NCBI RefSeq assembly: GCF_900167935.1
Contig: NZ_FUYL01000011.1
Coordinates: 62,001 to 126,000 of the forward strand
Direction of reading: 5' to 3'
DNA: 64,000 bases
DNA from: Maribacter arcticus
Lineage (GTDB): Bacteria > Bacteroidota > Bacteroidia > Flavobacteriales > Flavobacteriaceae
The notes beneath the pieces are model-generated. The model was not told the DNA's origin, did not search any database, and was given only the letters and a program-made list of their open reading frames with translations. The position numbers and the translations under genes are program-made. Below are positions 43,726 through 52,321 of the stretch, piece by piece. The first letter of the stretch is position 1. Each line of letters begins with the position of its first letter.

Positions 43726-44076
43726 TTAATTAAACCAAACAGCATATCTTTTTCTTCTTAGCTCAATAGCTAACTGCTCTTCCATTTTTAAAGCTTCCGC
43801 TTTCGTTGATATAGGTCCGATATGATTGTATAGACTGCCGCGAAGGTATAAGCCATATTTATGCACAATTGAGGAAGATAGATTATGTCCTTTTTTACTA
43901 AGCGAACCTTTTTTATGTTGCTCAAAACGTTCTTTAGGTTCCTTACTCGTCATACCTACATAAAGACATTCTAAAACGCCATTAAATTGTGGGTTAGCTT
44001 CCCTGAACTTTCTATTTTCAGAATACACCTTTTTAGATAATTCAATTACGTAAATCGAATATTTATAATTGGGCAT
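43726..44076 (-). CDS. Small GIY-YIG-like nuclease domain protein
   Basis: 116 residues. The strands IYVIELS and CLYVGMTSKEPKERFEQHKKG resemble the GIY-YIG core, with YVGMT in place of YIG, a conserved Arg (ERF) and His. A later Glu (KMEEQLAIELRRK) could be the metal ligand. Proteins of this kind are often stand-alone and uncharacterised; DNA cleavage is possible but the active site is not fully canonical. Single gene between an acyl-CoA ligase and an SDR, both minus strand, with 222 bp and 89 bp gaps. Confidence 0.55.
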   Translation of the reverse strand: MPNYKYSIYVIELSKKVYSENRKFREANPQFNGVLECLYVGMTSKEPKERFEQHKKGSLSKKGHNLSSSIVHKYGLYLRGSLYNHIGPISTKAEALKMEEQLAIELRRKRYAVWFN

Positions 44077-44165
44077 AATCTATTTTATTTATTGTGATTG
44101 ACTTAAGCGTAAAATATACTTACTGCGTTTTTAGTAAAGTTGAATTTAGGTTTCAAAATATAAAT

Positions 44166-44972
44166 TTATCTATTTCTACCCTTAAAATTTTCCATCGTTT
44201 TGTAAACCCCTAAAACATTTCCTGTAAACCAATCAAAAATTGAAATAGGTAAAATGGCTTGTGCAAATCGAGTAACTCTATAAATATACCCAGGTATAGA
44301 AACCATTTTTTTATTTTTTTCAATTGCCTTAATAATGGTTAAAGCAGTAGTTTCTGGGTCGAGTATAGGAATTTTAGACTTTACCCCATCAAACATGCCG
44401 GTATTTATATAATAGGGCATTATTGTAGTAACATTAATGTTTTTCTTTAACTGTTCCATTTCCAAACGCAGACTATCTGAAAAGCCTATCAGCGACCATT
44501 TAGTAGCTACATAAACAGACATTTTGGGGTTAGATAGTAATCCGCCAGAAGAGGCAATATTGCATATATGGCCAGAGTTTTTCGATAACATGTTATCAAT
44601 GAAAGCATGGGTAATATAAATCGGTGCATTCGAATTAATATTCAAAGTACTCGTAATATCAGCTTCTGAATGTTCATGAAAATAGTTGCCTACGATAATA
44701 CCTGCGTTATTAATTAATAGGTCAATTCCACCAAAATTATTAATTACTTCTTTGGCAGCGCTATTAATTTCAGAAATACTAGAAACATCAACTTTCATGA
44801 TTGTAAGCTTTCCTAATGAGGAATACTTCAATCTTAATTTCTCTAAATTATCACTGTTAATATCCCAAATTATAATATTTGCACCGCGTTCTAATAGCAA
44901 TCGGCACATGATTTCACCGATACCAGAAGCTCCACCAGTAATTAATACTATTTTGTCTTTTAAGTTTTTCAT
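44166..44972 (-). CDS. Short-chain dehydrogenase/reductase
   Basis: The ATG at 44972 (MKNLKDKIVLITGGASGIGE) puts the Rossmann motif GGASGIG at residue 12; a longer frame to 45098 would overlap the upstream gene. 268 residues. NNAG motif (LLINNAGIIVG), catalytic Ser in ICNIASSGG (about 141) and YVATK (Tyr near 154, Lys near 158). A classic NAD(P)-linked SDR, with a C-terminal hydrophobic patch (FAQAILPISIFDWFTG) as in membrane-associated relatives. Substrate unknown. Second gene behind the small conserved protein, 16 bp apart. Confidence 0.87.
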   Translation of the reverse strand: MKNLKDKIVLITGGASGIGEIMCRLLLERGANIIIWDINSDNLEKLRLKYSSLGKLTIMKVDVSSISEINSAAKEVINNFGGIDLLINNAGIIVGNYFHEHSEADITSTLNINSNAPIYITHAFIDNMLSKNSGHICNIASSGGLLSNPKMSVYVATKWSLIGFSDSLRLEMEQLKKNINVTTIMPYYINTGMFDGVKSKIPILDPETTALTIIKAIEKNKKMVSIPGYIYRVTRFAQAILPISIFDWFTGNVLGVYKTMENFKGRNR

Positions 44973-44988
44973 AATTTTAACGGCTGTT

Positions 44989-45324
44989 TTAAATCTCTTC
45001 CACAATAGATTTTCCGTAAGAACAATCTCCTGAGGTCCATTTCCATTCTTCGTGAAGTCTGATTTTACCATTAGAAAGTACCTCAGGAGTAGATTCACAT
45101 ATCCCAGTCATCAGTTCTCCTTTAGTATTGACATGGTGATAACGCATACTTATATGACCTTCAGAATCTACTATTCCTATTAAATGTCCTTTGAGGATTG
45201 TGCCTCCTTGATAATTAGCCGTTATAGTTGAGCCAGATTGCTTATAATGAAAAATAGTTTCATCAGTTGTTTCTCCGTTTTTAGAAGTTTGAACTGGTTT
45301 GAAATATTTATTATTATAATTCAT
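44989..45324 (-). CDS. Small conserved beta-strand-rich protein
   Basis: 111 residues without a signal peptide. The pattern FHYKQSGSTITANYQGGTIL, then LIGIVDSEGHISMRYHHVNTK and IRLHEEWKWTSGDCSYGKS suggests an antiparallel beta-barrel, lipocalin-like in character. Similar short proteins in other genomes are sometimes labelled N-acetylglutamate synthase, but nothing here resembles that enzyme. Function unknown. First gene of a pair with the SDR. Confidence 0.6.
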   Translation of the reverse strand: MNYNNKYFKPVQTSKNGETTDETIFHYKQSGSTITANYQGGTILKGHLIGIVDSEGHISMRYHHVNTKGELMTGICESTPEVLSNGKIRLHEEWKWTSGDCSYGKSIVEEI

Positions 45325-45367
45325 TAGAGATGGGTAAATATGGTGTTATAAAAATAAGGTAGTTCGA

Positions 45368-45907
45368 TTATTCTCGTGCTACCTCAATTCCATCTGTCGT
45401 GAAAGAAAACGCTTGCGCCCCTAAACCACCAACCATTACTGCTTGAAATAATGGAGTTAATTGCTTTTTAGAATACCAATCTATTAAAAAATTGGCGCCA
45501 CTACCACCAGAATCATCTTGTTGTTCGATAACATAATCAATAGATTCCATTGGTTTGAGGTAGATAGGAGAATCTATATAGCTTCTCACTAAATCACCTT
45601 GGGTATTATAATAATCAATTGTACTCACGAATAGACTATCACGAATACTCGTATTACGAATACTCAATGTAGCTGTTAGCATTGTTCTAGTATCTCTGGT
45701 CTGATTATAAATATCAGAATAGATAGGTACGTAAACCTGCCTTATCAGTGAATCTACTATAGCTTTATTTACTCGCCTGTCAAGCATATGCTCGTCGAGT
45801 ATTTCTACAGGAATTTCTTCATTCTTCAAGTCCTTACAAGAACCTAAAAATGATAAAAATGTCATCGTCAAACAAACACTAAATACTACAATTGTTGATT
45901 TATTCAA
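45368..45907 (-). CDS. DUF3124 lipoprotein
   Basis: 179 residues. Start is a TTG at 45907, needed for the signal sequence (MNKSTIVVFSVCLTMTFLSF, lipobox LGSC); the only internal ATG would remove the n-region. The body (VYVPIYSDIYNQTRDTRTM, then TATLSIRNTSIRDSL, DYYNTQGDLVRSYI and a FLIDWYSK motif) is the DUF3124 fold, seen in exported proteins of unknown function. It follows gnd by 10 bp and is therefore in the same operon, though no link to sugar oxidation is known. Confidence 0.78.
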   Translation of the reverse strand: MNKSTIVVFSVCLTMTFLSFLGSCKDLKNEEIPVEILDEHMLDRRVNKAIVDSLIRQVYVPIYSDIYNQTRDTRTMLTATLSIRNTSIRDSLFVSTIDYYNTQGDLVRSYIDSPIYLKPMESIDYVIEQQDDSGGSGANFLIDWYSKKQLTPLFQAVMVGGLGAQAFSFTTDGIEVARE

Positions 45908-45917
45908 ACCTCTGTTT

Positions 45918-47318
45918 TTATGCTTCCCATTCCGTATGAAAAATTCCTTCTCTATCTAATCGCTCATAAGTATGTGAACCAAAATAATCACGCTGAGCTT
46001 GAATTAGATTTAAAGGTAATTTACTAGACGTATATGCATCGAAATAGGTAAGTGAATTTGATAATCCTGGAAGCGGAATTCCATTTTGTGCTCCAAAGGC
46101 AACTAACTCTCTTGCGGCGCCGACCGAACCTTTTATTTTGCTAACAAAGTTTGGCGAAAGTAATAGATTTGGTAATGTTGGTTCAGCTTTAAAAGCTTCA
46201 GTAATATCGGCCAATAAACCTGCACGAATAATACAACCAGCACGCCATATTTTAGCAATTACTGAAATATCTAAATTATAGCCATATTCTTTAGAGGCAT
46301 CTGCTAATTGGTGCAGACCTTGTGCGTAGGTAATTATAAACGAGAAATACAACGCCTTTTCGGAAAGGTCTTCTAATATAGCCTTATCCATATGTGCAAC
46401 TACAGGTCTATCGTATAACGCATCTGCTTTTATTCTTTCCTCCTTTAACGCAGAAAGTTCACGCATACTAACGGCAACATCTATTGAAGGTACAGGTATG
46501 CCTAAATCCATTGCATTTTGACTAGTCCATTTTCCAGTTCCTTTCTGTTTGGCTTTATCTAGTATTTGATCCACTAAACGACCTTTGGTAAAGTTATCTT
46601 CTTGTTCAAAAATTTCAGAAGTTATTTCAACTAAAAATGATTGCAATCTTCCTGAATTCCATTTTGCAAAAGAGGAATGTAACTCATCATTGTTATAACC
46701 TCCTCCTTTTTTAAGGACATCATAAATTTCAGAGGTTAATTGCATTAATCCGTATTCAATACCATTATGAACCATTTTTACGTAGTTACCTGCAGATTTA
46801 GGGCCTAAATAGGCAACACATGGTTCTCCTTCATATTTAGCGGCAACAGCTTCAAAAATCGGCTTAATATGTTCATATGCAGATTTTGAGCCGCCAGGCA
46901 TTATACTTGGCCCTCTACGAGCGCCTTTTGCACCACCTGAAACTCCAGCACCAAAAAAGTTAATAGCTCTATTCTGCAATTCACTTTCTCTACGATCAGT
47001 ATCGGTAAAGAAAGAATTACCACCATCGATAATTATATCTCCTTTGTCAATATGTGGTAGTAATGATTCAATAACTGAGTCAACAATTTTACCGGCTGGC
47101 ACCAGCAACATTATTTTACGTGGTTGCTTTAAATTTTTTACAAAGGTTTTAATGTTTGTTGACGCATCAACTTTTTCTAAATCTCCACCTTCAGTCTTCA
47201 AAGAGTTTACTTTTTCCTCATCTAAATCATATCCATAAGCAGAAAATCCATTATCTGCTACATTAAGGATAAAATTACGTCCCATTACTCCAAGACCTAC
47301 CAAACCAAAATCATACAT
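45918..47318 (-). CDS. gnd: 6-phosphogluconate dehydrogenase, decarboxylating
   Basis: 466 residues, family-typical. The NADP+ Rossmann motif is GLGVMGRNFILN at the N-terminus; the active site is in GAGVSGGAKGARRGPSIMPG and YVKMVHNGIEYG (Lys near 182). It converts 6-phosphogluconate to ribulose-5-phosphate, CO2 and NADPH. It completes the oxidative pentose phosphate path with the divergent zwf-pgl pair, 182 bp away. Confidence 0.95.
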   Translation of the reverse strand: MYDFGLVGLGVMGRNFILNVADNGFSAYGYDLDEEKVNSLKTEGGDLEKVDASTNIKTFVKNLKQPRKIMLLVPAGKIVDSVIESLLPHIDKGDIIIDGGNSFFTDTDRRESELQNRAINFFGAGVSGGAKGARRGPSIMPGGSKSAYEHIKPIFEAVAAKYEGEPCVAYLGPKSAGNYVKMVHNGIEYGLMQLTSEIYDVLKKGGGYNNDELHSSFAKWNSGRLQSFLVEITSEIFEQEDNFTKGRLVDQILDKAKQKGTGKWTSQNAMDLGIPVPSIDVAVSMRELSALKEERIKADALYDRPVVAHMDKAILEDLSEKALYFSFIITYAQGLHQLADASKEYGYNLDISVIAKIWRAGCIIRAGLLADITEAFKAEPTLPNLLLSPNFVSKIKGSVGAARELVAFGAQNGIPLPGLSNSLTYFDAYTSSKLPLNLIQAQRDYFGSHTYERLDREGIFHTEWEA

Positions 47319-47394
47319 AAACTCTATGTTTTAAAATTAAAATACATAAATGGCGCACCTTCATTTTATTTATTTTTCACGACATAATGCGTAT

Positions 47395-47402
47395 CAAAAA
47401 TA
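47395..47402 (-). promoter_or_regulatory. Bacteroidota -7 box for gnd
   Basis: On the minus strand the bases read TATTTTTG, matching TAnnTTTG, about 77 bp before the gnd ATG. No clear -33 TTG. Confidence 0.35.
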
Positions 47403-47452
47403 ATTTAAAATATTGACTTTATTTCTAAATTGCACCTCAAAAGGAGAGTATA

Positions 47453-47491
47453 ATGGCTTTCTTTTTAAGATATTTGAAGAATAAAGAATAG
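47453..47491 (+). CDS. 12-residue leader ORF before zwf
   Basis: ATG GCT to TAG encodes MAFFLRYLKNKE. A strong Shine-Dalgarno (AAAAGGAG, ending 6 bp before the ATG) precedes it, which is uncommon in this phylum. Its stop is 9 bp before the zwf start, so ribosomes ending here could re-initiate on zwf. It may be a leader peptide for translational coupling; chance is possible because the frame is short. Confidence 0.35.
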   Translation: MAFFLRYLKNKE

Positions 47492-47500
47492 AAAGGGTTT

Positions 47501-49033
47501 ATGAAGAATACAGACAATCAAATGCTCATCATTTTTGGAGCATCTGGAGATTTAACCGCAAGAAAATTAATACCTGCAATATTCAATTTATTTAAAGGTA
47601 ATCATCTACCTGAAAATTTTGTTGTACTTGGAGTTAGTAGAAGTGATTTGGGTGATCTAAAATTCCGTAATAAAGTGGTTTTAGAAAGCCCTTACTTTGA
47701 GGATGATCGTAGGGAAAATGACAAGGAATACATTCAAAAGTTTGCTGATAAATTATTTTATGAAGATTTAGGGTCTGATTACGATACCTCTTACGAACGT
47801 TTAGAAAAGCGTATAAGTGATCTGGACCAAAAATATGGTACAGATGGTAATCATATTTTTTACCTATCTACACCACCTAGCTTATATGAGCCAATAGCAA
47901 AAAACTTGTCTGATCAAGGATTAAATGATGAAGCTACTGGGTGGAGAAGATTAATTGTTGAAAAACCATTTGGTTATAGTTTGGATTCTGCGAAAGTATT
48001 AAATGATGGTCTTCATACGTATTTCAAAGAAGGTCAAATATTTAGAATAGACCATTATTTAGGCAAAGAAACAGTTCAAAATCTACTAGTTACTCGTTTT
48101 GCCAATAGTATTTTTGAACCACTTTGGAATAGAAATTACATTCATCACGTAGAAATTACTAATGCAGAAAGTGTTGGTGTCGAGAAAAGAGGTGGGTATT
48201 ACGATAAATCTGGAGCATTGAGAGATATGTTTCAAAGTCATTTATTGCAGATTGTTGCCCTAATCGTTATGGAGCCACCGTTAAGTTCAGAAGCCGAGGA
48301 GATACGTAATGAAAAGCTTAAAGCATTGAAGTCTCTTAAAATAATGACTGATGAAAAAACGCTTTACGAAAATACTATTAGAGCGCAATATGTAGCCTCT
48401 AAAATTGATGGTAAAGAAGTAAAAGGGTATAGAGAAGAGGAAGGAGTTGATGAAAATTCAACAACGGAAACCTTCGCGGCCATTAAGTTTTTTGTAGATA
48501 ACTGGCGTTGGGCAGATGTACCTTTCTATGTAAGAACAGCGAAACGTATGCCTACTAAAGTTACCGAAGTGGTAATTCATTTTAAAACACCACACCATCA
48601 GATTTTCAAAGAATCAGGAATGAGCAACAAGGATAATAAATTAATTATTCGTATTCAACCAGATGAAGGAATATTGATAAAATTCGGAGTTAAGGTTCCT
48701 GGGCAAGGTTTTCAGGTCGAACGTGCTAATATGGATTTCTATTATTCAAGTTTAAGTGAAACACGTGTAATGGACGCCTATGAACGATTATTACTAGATG
48801 CAATGCAGGGTGATGCAACTTTGTATGCTAGAGCAGATGAAGTTGAAGCAGCATGGGCCTTTGTGGATCCTATTTTAGATTACTGGAAAAATGGAAAAGA
48901 TGTTAAAATGTACGGATATTCAGCTGGAGTTTGGGGTCCTGAAAATGCAAACGATCTCTTTGAAGGTCTCGGTGAATGGCGTAACCCAAGCGAGAACTTA
49001 GCAGATGATTCTGGGTATTGCGTTATCTGTTAA
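47501..49033 (+). CDS. zwf: Glucose-6-phosphate 1-dehydrogenase
   Basis: 510 residues. The NADP+ site is IFGASGDLTARKLIPA near the N-terminus, the active site RIDHYLGKETVQNLL (about 180-194). It oxidises glucose-6-phosphate to 6-phosphogluconolactone and makes NADPH. The family length is normal. It is followed by pgl after 39 bp, forming an operon; gnd is divergent. A short leader ORF with a strong Shine-Dalgarno lies just upstream. Confidence 0.96.
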   Translation: MKNTDNQMLIIFGASGDLTARKLIPAIFNLFKGNHLPENFVVLGVSRSDLGDLKFRNKVVLESPYFEDDRRENDKEYIQKFADKLFYEDLGSDYDTSYERLEKRISDLDQKYGTDGNHIFYLSTPPSLYEPIAKNLSDQGLNDEATGWRRLIVEKPFGYSLDSAKVLNDGLHTYFKEGQIFRIDHYLGKETVQNLLVTRFANSIFEPLWNRNYIHHVEITNAESVGVEKRGGYYDKSGALRDMFQSHLLQIVALIVMEPPLSSEAEEIRNEKLKALKSLKIMTDEKTLYENTIRAQYVASKIDGKEVKGYREEEGVDENSTTETFAAIKFFVDNWRWADVPFYVRTAKRMPTKVTEVVIHFKTPHHQIFKESGMSNKDNKLIIRIQPDEGILIKFGVKVPGQGFQVERANMDFYYSSLSETRVMDAYERLLLDAMQGDATLYARADEVEAAWAFVDPILDYWKNGKDVKMYGYSAGVWGPENANDLFEGLGEWRNPSENLADDSGYCVIC

Positions 49034-49072
49034 ATTATTATAAGGAAGTATTCGACATATATCATATAAAAA

Positions 49073-49798
49073 ATGGAAGTAAAAGTATATCAGAATAAGG
49101 TTAAGGTTGCCAAGGAGTTTTCTAAGTTTTTGATTGAAAAATCATCGAATAAAAAAGTATTTCATATTGCATTGTCAGGCGGAAGTACCCCTAAGATTGT
49201 ATTTGATGTTTTAGCTGAGGAATTCTCGAATGATGTAGACTGGAGTGCTATTCATTTATATTGGGGAGATGAACGTTGCGTAGCTCCAGATGATGAAGAA
49301 AGTAATTATAGAATGACGGTTGAGCACCTTATTTCGAAGGTTGATATACCAGAAGAAAATATTCATCGTATTAAAGGTGAGAACGACCCTAAATTGGAAG
49401 CCAAGCGTTATGATCATTTACTAGAGAAAGAATTGCCAAAGGAACTTGGCTTACCTCAGTTTGATTTAGTTTTACTGGGAATGGGTGATGATGGGCATAC
49501 CGCATCAATTTTCCCTCATGAAATAAATTTATGGATATCACCTGATAATTGTGAGGTGGCTATCCATCCAGAATCAGGTCAACGAAGAGTTTCGATTACT
49601 GGTAGAATTATTAATAATGCTAAAACGGTTGTTTTCTTGGTTACAGGTGATAGTAAATCTGAGAAGGTAAGAATCATAATAGAAAGGGAAGAAGGTTACT
49701 TGAAATATCCTGCAAGTCATGTATCCCCTAAAACAAAAGATTTAATTTGGTTTTTAGATGCAGCTGCAGCTCAGCAACTTACTATAGATCAATCTTAA
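49073..49798 (+). CDS. pgl: 6-phosphogluconolactonase
   Basis: 241 residues of the glucosamine-6-phosphate-isomerase-like lactonase family: IALSGGSTPKIVFDVLAEEF, IHLYWGDERCVAPDDEESNY and LVLLGMGDDGHTASIFP are the three diagnostic motifs. It hydrolyses 6-phosphogluconolactone in the step after Zwf. The 3' end overlaps the convergent thioesterase gene by 17 bp. Confidence 0.93.
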   Translation: MEVKVYQNKVKVAKEFSKFLIEKSSNKKVFHIALSGGSTPKIVFDVLAEEFSNDVDWSAIHLYWGDERCVAPDDEESNYRMTVEHLISKVDIPEENIHRIKGENDPKLEAKRYDHLLEKELPKELGLPQFDLVLLGMGDDGHTASIFPHEINLWISPDNCEVAIHPESGQRRVSITGRIINNAKTVVFLVTGDSKSEKVRIIIEREEGYLKYPASHVSPKTKDLIWFLDAAAAQQLTIDQS

Positions 49799-50324
49799 TA
49801 TTATCACTTTCCAATTCCTTGACATAGTCTTTGGAATTAAAAGTTTTGGATTCAAATTTCGTATCACGTTGCTGAGCTTCAAGTTTTCTGTATTTGCTAC
49901 GTGCAAAACGGCGCACGCCTTGGTCATCAGATACGATTAAACCGGGTATAGAAACATTTTTACCGTCGGGGCCTTTTGCTACCATAGTAAAGTAGGAGGA
50001 GTTGCAATGCTTCTTTTTTCCTGAGGTTATATTTTCAGATTCTACACGAACACCTACTACCATTGATGTACGACCTGTATAATTGATACTGGCTTTCAAT
50101 GTAACCAATTCTCCTACCTCAATAGGGTTTAAAAAATCCACCCTATTTACGGATGCTGTTACACAGTATTGTTGAGAATGTTTAGAGGCGCATGCAAATG
50201 CTATTTGATCCATAAGGTTTAAAATGTGCCCACCATGTACCTTGCCACCAAAATTGGAATGGGAGGGAAGCATTAATTCTGTTATTGAAACCCTTGAATC
50301 TCTTACGCCTTTAAACTTTTCCAT
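49782..50324 (-). CDS. Hotdog-fold acyl-CoA thioesterase
   Basis: 180 residues. The single hotdog domain has MLPSHSNFGGKVHGGHILNL and DQIAFACASKHS, the pattern of YciA/BFIT-type acyl-CoA thioesterases, and NRVDFLNPIEVGELVTLKA. It should hydrolyse acyl-CoA to free acid and CoA, a balance to the ligases elsewhere in the window. A C-terminal basic tail (RSKYRKLEAQQRD) is added. Convergent with pgl. Confidence 0.88.
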   Translation of the reverse strand: MEKFKGVRDSRVSITELMLPSHSNFGGKVHGGHILNLMDQIAFACASKHSQQYCVTASVNRVDFLNPIEVGELVTLKASINYTGRTSMVVGVRVESENITSGKKKHCNSSYFTMVAKGPDGKNVSIPGLIVSDDQGVRRFARSKYRKLEAQQRDTKFESKTFNSKDYVKELESDNIKIDL

Positions 50325-50366
50325 GTGCCTGTTCTTTAATCCAATTAAAAAATAATTGTGATTATT

Positions 50367-50732
50367 TTATTTCCTAAAATGTGGTGATTGTTCCGCTTCT
50401 ACTGCCGTTATGAAGTATTTAGTGTCGCCCAACCAAAAGAAAGTAGCGTATCGTTCAGTGTAATTTACCTTTACGTATTGCCCTTGATATTCCTTTAGTT
50501 TTTCTATGACATCCTTATCTTTATCCAATACTGAAAATGAGAATATTTGAGCACCAGAAATACCTTGGCTAATTTCACCTTCCCAAGTTTTGGCTATTAC
50601 CCCTTTATGGGTTAATTTAATTAACTCTCCAGAGCGTACTCCTTCACTAAAAGAGACGAAATAAATAAAGGCATAATAAATGCCTCCTATCAGTATAAAG
50701 CCTAATAATAGTAATGATATAAACTTTTTCAT
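50367..50732 (-). CDS. Small single-pass membrane protein, function unknown
   Basis: 121 residues. One N-terminal helix (FISLLLLGFILIGGIYYAF) anchors a small soluble domain with VIAKTWEGEISQGISGAQIF, then SFSVLDKDKDVIEKLKEYQG and WLGDTKYFITAVE, which suggests a small beta-barrel. The domain follows the membrane segment in the periplasm if the helix is an uncleaved signal anchor. No enzyme motif. It lies 42 bp from the thioesterase gene on the same strand. Confidence 0.65.
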   Translation of the reverse strand: MKKFISLLLLGFILIGGIYYAFIYFVSFSEGVRSGELIKLTHKGVIAKTWEGEISQGISGAQIFSFSVLDKDKDVIEKLKEYQGQYVKVNYTERYATFFWLGDTKYFITAVEAEQSPHFRK

Positions 50733-50784
50733 AAGTTACTTTGTCTTTGTTCTAGTGTAAATGTATTATCAATAATATGATTAG

Positions 50785-50798
50785 GTCAATATATTGAC
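50785..50798. repeat. Perfect 14-bp palindrome upstream of the small membrane protein gene
   Basis: GTCAATATATTGAC is self-complementary and lies 53 bp before the start of the gene at 50732. It may be an operator, but it is short and AT-rich in the centre. Confidence 0.3.
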
Positions 50799-50858
50799 GA
50801 ATATTCATTTATACTAATAATCGTCTAAGATGTTTTACCGTATATATAAAAGTATAAT

Positions 50859-52208
50859 TTATAATTTCAATTTAGGCTCTTCATCAAAATCATCATCTTC
50901 TACAGCGCGCTTTAATATAGATTCTGGAATAGATTTTTTTGCTTTAGCCCCCATTTTTTTTAACTTCTCAATACTATTGACAATATTGCCGCGACCATCG
51001 ACAAGTTTATTCATTGCACCTCTATATTCTCCTTTGGCTTCGTCCATCTTTTTACCCACTTTCATTAAGTCGCTAACAAATCCTTCAAACTTATCATAGA
51101 GCGCACCAGCTTGTCTTGCAATTTCAATCGCATTGCGTTGTTGCTTCTCATTGTTCCACATGCTATCTATTGTACGTAATGTGGCAAGAAGCGTGGTTGG
51201 AGTAACGATTATAATATTCTGCTCAAAGGCCTTATTATACAAAGAACTATCTTGATTAATGGCGATGGCAAAGGCAGGTTCTATAGGAACGAACATCAAC
51301 ACGAAATCGGGGCTCTCCATTTCATAAAGGTCCTCATATTTTTTTGCAGATAATTGGTCAACGTGTCTGCGTAATGAATTGATGTGGTCTTTTAAGTATT
51401 TATCTCTAAGCTCTTCATCAGCATTTACATAGCGCTCATAATCCGTTAACGATACTTTAGAATCGACTACCATTTTCTTACCATCCGGCAGATTGATAAT
51501 GACATCGGGAAGTACCCGACTACCATCAGCTCTAATAAATGTTTGTTGAACTGTATATTCACGGTCTTTCTCTAATCCCGATTTTTCCAAGACACGTTCT
51601 AAAACCAATTCGCCCCAATTCCCTTGCATTTTACTATCACCTTTTAAGGCTTTAGTTAAGTTTTCTGCTTCTTGGGTAATCTTTAAATTTTGGGACTGTA
51701 GATTTAGAAGCTGTTCTCTTAGGGCAGAGTGAATACTTATATTTTCTTTCTGACTTGCCTCAACTTTTTTCTCAAAGAGCTGAATTTTTTCATTTAGGGG
51801 AGTGAGAATATCCTTAATGTTCTTTTCATTTCGCTCTGTAAACTTTAGGCTTTTCTCTTCTAGAATTTTATTGGCCAAGTTTTCAAACTCCTTTGTAAAT
51901 TTTTTCTGTAGCTTTTCAACTTCTTCTTTCTGTTCTCGGTTTTTTTCGTGCAAATGCCCCATATCAGCTTGCGCTCTTACAATTCTATTGCCAAGCTGTT
52001 CTTTTTCTGATTGAAGGATATGTCTTTGTTGCTCTGTCTCTTTTAACCGTTCTTGTAAAACAGATAAATTTGCGTGCATTTGTTGCTCGCGTTCCTCTAA
52101 AGCACTTTGTTTAGAGGTTGTTTTTAATTGCCGTATATAATTCCCTAGAAAATAGCCGATTACAAGACATAGGATACCAATTAGGAAGTACATATAAATT
52201 TCGTTCAT
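50859..52208 (-). CDS. rmuC: DNA recombination protein RmuC
   Basis: 449 residues. An N-terminal membrane helix (MYFLIGILCLVIGYFLGNYI) is followed by a long coiled coil (about 30-180, rich in E, Q and K) and the RmuC nuclease-like core: MQGNWGELVLERVLEKSGL, LPDVIINLPDGKKMVVDSK and VLMFVPIEPAFAIA. RmuC proteins limit inversions between short repeats and have a PD-(D/E)XK-related fold. Single gene here. The acidic C-terminus (EDDDFDEEPKLKL) is normal in the family. Confidence 0.93.
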   Translation of the reverse strand: MNEIYMYFLIGILCLVIGYFLGNYIRQLKTTSKQSALEEREQQMHANLSVLQERLKETEQQRHILQSEKEQLGNRIVRAQADMGHLHEKNREQKEEVEKLQKKFTKEFENLANKILEEKSLKFTERNEKNIKDILTPLNEKIQLFEKKVEASQKENISIHSALREQLLNLQSQNLKITQEAENLTKALKGDSKMQGNWGELVLERVLEKSGLEKDREYTVQQTFIRADGSRVLPDVIINLPDGKKMVVDSKVSLTDYERYVNADEELRDKYLKDHINSLRRHVDQLSAKKYEDLYEMESPDFVLMFVPIEPAFAIAINQDSSLYNKAFEQNIIIVTPTTLLATLRTIDSMWNNEKQQRNAIEIARQAGALYDKFEGFVSDLMKVGKKMDEAKGEYRGAMNKLVDGRGNIVNSIEKLKKMGAKAKKSIPESILKRAVEDDDFDEEPKLKL

Positions 52209-52321
52209 GAGTATTGTAATGTGATACTGTAAAGATACTGGATCACCTACTAAATAATAAAGGGCCTATCTTGATTTAATTAACATAGAATAAGCAAAAA
52301 TATATTTCAATGCGGAATCCT

